Positions 62,101 to 64,000 of a stretch of 64,000 nt of DNA are shown piece by piece. The DNA is from Variovorax paradoxus B4 (GTDB lineage Bacteria; Pseudomonadota; Gammaproteobacteria; Burkholderiales; Burkholderiaceae_C): contig NC_022247.1 in NCBI RefSeq assembly GCF_000463015.1, positions 3,286,001 through 3,350,000 on the forward strand. Direction: 5' to 3'. A program made the position numbers and the translations under genes. Within the stretch, counting starts at the first letter, position 1. Every line of letters begins with the position of its first letter. Under the pieces are notes generated by a model, which did not search any database, was not told the origin of the DNA, and worked only from the letters and a program-made list of their open reading frames with translations.

Positions 62101-62527
62101 GCATCAGGTTCGCATTGGCTCGGCCGTTGACGAGGCAACGGCCGGCCTGGTAGGTCCCAGCTGCGCTGTCGCCGAAAAAGCCGACACAGTTGCCGTTCTT
62201 GCCGTTCTTGTTGTTGTTCATCGCCTGCCAGGAAAGGCGAATCCGATCGTTGGAAATATTGGCCGCCGAGAAGTTGTCCCTGAGCGCGGTCTTCAACGCT
62301 TCCAGCCGCGTGGGTGTTCCGGCTGACGGGTCCTTTCCTTCCGACGCCCGCGACGACCACGCCATGCTGCCCGAGTTGTCGACCGACACGATCACATTCG
62401 GCGCCGGCTCCTTGACCGCGGTGTTGCGCGGCGCCTGAGCCAGCGGATATTGCGCAGCGTGCCCGGCGGTCTGCGCCAGCACCAGGCCGCACAGCACGGC
62501 GTTCCTCGAAAACCTGTGGATGTTCAT
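59158..62527 (-). pseudogene. pilY1: PilY1, frameshifted by one base
   Basis: Two overlapping frames together make a PilY1. The N-terminal part (from 62527) has a signal peptide and a VWA domain with SVDNSGSM. The C-terminal part (reaching 59158) has MDLWHAALNSRGTF, the beta-propeller and a calcium loop DRNGDGKVDYVYAGD. The reading passes from one frame to the other best at a run of four C/G at 61360-61363. Removing one base there gives a continuous 1122-residue protein. Either the gene is broken or phase-variable, or the run is a sequencing error. PilY1 acts as pilus tip adhesin and assembly factor. Confidence 0.82.
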
Positions 62528-62547
62528 ATCTATTCTTCCCGCCATGC

Positions 62548-63234
62548 TCAATTCACTTTCCTGACCGCGGCCGGGTCGAAGGACATCTGCAACAGGACCC
62601 GCGTGCCGCCACCCGTGCTTGCGGTGCGCGCGCCGGTGGACAGCGCGGTGATCCGGTACAAGGGCTCGTCGCTGCGCGCGCGGTCGATCACCTCGATCCA
62701 GTACATGGCGCTGGCCAGGGCTGGATTGCCGGCCGTCGGCGCGCCCGTGAATTCGCCGTACCTGGCGTACTGGTCCACGTACGCGGCGCGGGTCCAGAAC
62801 CGGTAGGCCTCGCTGCCCGAAGCGGCACTCACGGAGTCGGTCCCGGCGAAGTAGCAGATGCCACGCTCGCAGCTGTTGGCGCCCTTGCCCACGTAGGCGG
62901 TCACCCAGCCGGTATCCCGGTCGGGAAACACGCGGGTGTCCGCGGCCTTGCGGCAAGGTGAGCTCACGAGCGCGGAGCACGCCACGTAGGTCTGGGTCGC
63001 GGCATCGAAGGCCTGCTGCCGAATGTCGCGCTCGGCATCCAGCAGTGCGGCTTCGGCGGCTTCGAATGCGCGCTGGTAATCACGCTGATTGCCCGCCATC
63101 GATTCGAGCAGTTGGGCCGTCCGCGCACCGCCCACCGCGAGCAGCGCCGAGAGCAGCAGCATGATGAGCACGATGAACAGCGAGAACCCTCGGTGCTGCG
63201 CCGAGCATCTGCTGGGAATCTGAATGTGCTTCAT
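62548..63234 (-). CDS. pilX: Minor pilin assembly protein PilX
   Basis: 228 residues. The leader ends with QHRG before FSLFIVLIMLLLSALLAVGG; the motif lacks the usual Glu5, as is common in PilX. The rest contains the typical AFEAAEAALLDAERDI helix of PilX N-terminal domains, followed by a variable region. The ATG overlaps the pilW stop by four bases, and pilY1 begins 20 bases later. Confidence 0.82.
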   Translation of the reverse strand: MKHIQIPSRCSAQHRGFSLFIVLIMLLLSALLAVGGARTAQLLESMAGNQRDYQRAFEAAEAALLDAERDIRQQAFDAATQTYVACSALVSSPCRKAADTRVFPDRDTGWVTAYVGKGANSCERGICYFAGTDSVSAASGSEAYRFWTRAAYVDQYARYGEFTGAPTAGNPALASAMYWIEVIDRARSDEPLYRITALSTGARTASTGGGTRVLLQMSFDPAAVRKVN

Positions 63235-64000
63235 AGATTGCGCAGTGCGAACACCGCCGTGTAGACACGGCGCAGCCTGCCGTCGCTGCTGGTCTGCGAC
63301 GAGCCATCGCAGTCGACGTAGCTGCCGCCCGGGTTGCTCCTGGAAATACCCGCAAGCTGCAGGCACACGCGCACCGTGCGAACCTGATCGAAGCTCGCCA
63401 CGTTCGTGGCCGTCACGTAGCGCACCACCCGTTCAGTTCCGGCATCGCCGATGCCGTACATGACATCGAAGCGCTCGACGCCGTCGATGATCGGCTGCGG
63501 CGTGGTATGACCGCTGCCCTTGCACCGCAAGGCGCCGTTGACCACGTAGAACTCGCTGGTGATCAGGCGCACGTTCGCGGGGTCCGCGGGATTGCCGGGG
63601 GAGTACGCTGCGCCCGCCGAGTTCTTGGCCACCTGGCCGAGGCAGTCGTGGAAATAATCCGGGTTCGGCGCAAAGCCGACCTTCAGCGTGTCGTTCACTG
63701 AACCGGCGGCCGCCTCCTGCCCCTTGATCGCGAAGAAGGCCGGCTCGTTCGCGAGCTTGGGGTTCGCATTGACGTCGAAGTAGTACAGCGGCCCGGTGGC
63801 ATCGATCGGGAAGTAGCCGGCCTGCCGGATCTGCTGGCCCAGCAGCCTGAATGCCAGCGCCGACGACTGGTGCAGCGCATTGACGTCGTCGCCCGTCATG
63901 GCGGTGCTGCGCGTGCCGAGCATGCTGGCCATGGCGGCCAGCGCCACCAGCATGCCGATGATCAGCGCGACGAGGACTTCGACCAGCGTGAAGCCGGCCT
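63231..64000 (-). CDS. pilW: Minor pilin PilW, 5' end beyond the window
   Basis: About 256 residues visible. The prepilin segment GFTLVEVLVALIIGMLVALA lies at the window edge, so only the leader and perhaps a few residues are missing. The body (GDDVNALHQSSALAFRLLGQ, QQIRQAGYFPIDATG) is PilW-like. It works with PilX, PilY1 and PilE in initiating type IV pili. pilV and fimT would be expected just outside the window. Confidence 0.82.
   Translation of the reverse strand, partial: AGFTLVEVLVALIIGMLVALAAMASMLGTRSTAMTGDDVNALHQSSALAFRLLGQQIRQAGYFPIDATGPLYYFDVNANPKLANEPAFFAIKGQEAAAGSVNDTLKVGFAPNPDYFHDCLGQVAKNSAGAAYSPGNPADPANVRLITSEFYVVNGALRCKGSGHTTPQPIIDGVERFDVMYGIGDAGTERVVRYVTATNVASFDQVRTVRVCLQLAGISRSNPGGSYVDCDGSSQTSSDGRLRRVYTAVFALRNL

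Noticed and set aside
1..64000. CRISPR arrays, rRNA operons, prophage or plasmid replication genes
   Set aside because: No regularly spaced repeats, rRNA sequence or phage/replication proteins were recognised anywhere in the window.

Overview
The window looks like chromosome of a high-GC betaproteobacterium of the Comamonadaceae, most like Variovorax. Three things point there: dense GC-rich genes with short spacers, a Variovorax-type intergenic repeat near position 600, and a housekeeping block (tRNA-Ser, lysC, tilS, accA, 3-methyladenine glycosylase, cysS, TPR protein, two cyclophilins, lpxH) in an order I associate with that family. The assignment is by recognition, not by a search.

Region 1 (1 to about 36.2 kb) is a large methylotrophy cluster. 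It starts with the end of a methanol dehydrogenase accessory operon (mxaR-S-A-C-K-L, plus strand; the structural genes would lie upstream of the window). Next come the PQQ cofactor genes pqqA-B-C-D-E (minus strand), a proline-iminopeptidase-like hydrolase, and a NarL-type two-component pair resembling MoxY/MoxX. The rest is the tetrahydromethanopterin (H4MPT)/methylofuran formaldehyde-oxidation pathway. Enzymes: canonical fae, a divergent fae paralogue, mtdB, mch and fhcB-A-D-C. Cofactor synthesis: pabBC (pABA), mptG (beta-RFAP synthase), a dihydropteroate-synthase-like protein, dmrB, a FolB-like aldolase, a RimK/MptN-like ligase, and homologues of archaeal methanofuran genes mfnB, mfnD, mfnE and mfnF. 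Several conserved members have no known function (HisA-like, CitG-like, DUF447, a second ATP-grasp). Together these genes would oxidise methanol to formaldehyde (PQQ dehydrogenase), condense it with H4MPT (Fae), oxidise it (MtdB, Mch) and release formate (Fhc), while making PQQ, H4MPT and methylofuran locally. A sigma-54 activator of the AcoR type sits inside the cluster. I find good -24/-12 sequences upstream of folB, fhcB and mptG, the heads of three of its transcription units.

Region 2 (about 36.3-38.7 kb) is mobile-element debris: the 3' end of a group II intron with a truncated maturase, a complete-looking IS3-family element, and a second reverse-transcriptase fragment in the opposite orientation. 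It abuts tRNA-Ser(GCU), which suggests that the C1 cluster is an island joined to the core chromosome here.

Region 3 (38.7-64 kb) is core genome: lysC, tilS, accA, an AlkA-like glycosylase, cysS, TPR protein, two cyclophilins, lpxH, mtfA, a GYD protein, a long DUF349 protein, a DUF748 AsmA-like envelope protein, a lytic transglycosylase, glyA behind a ZTP riboswitch, nrdR, and a type IV minor pilin operon (pilW-X-Y1-E, minus strand) in which pilY1 carries a single-base frameshift. No rRNA, CRISPR array or prophage is visible.
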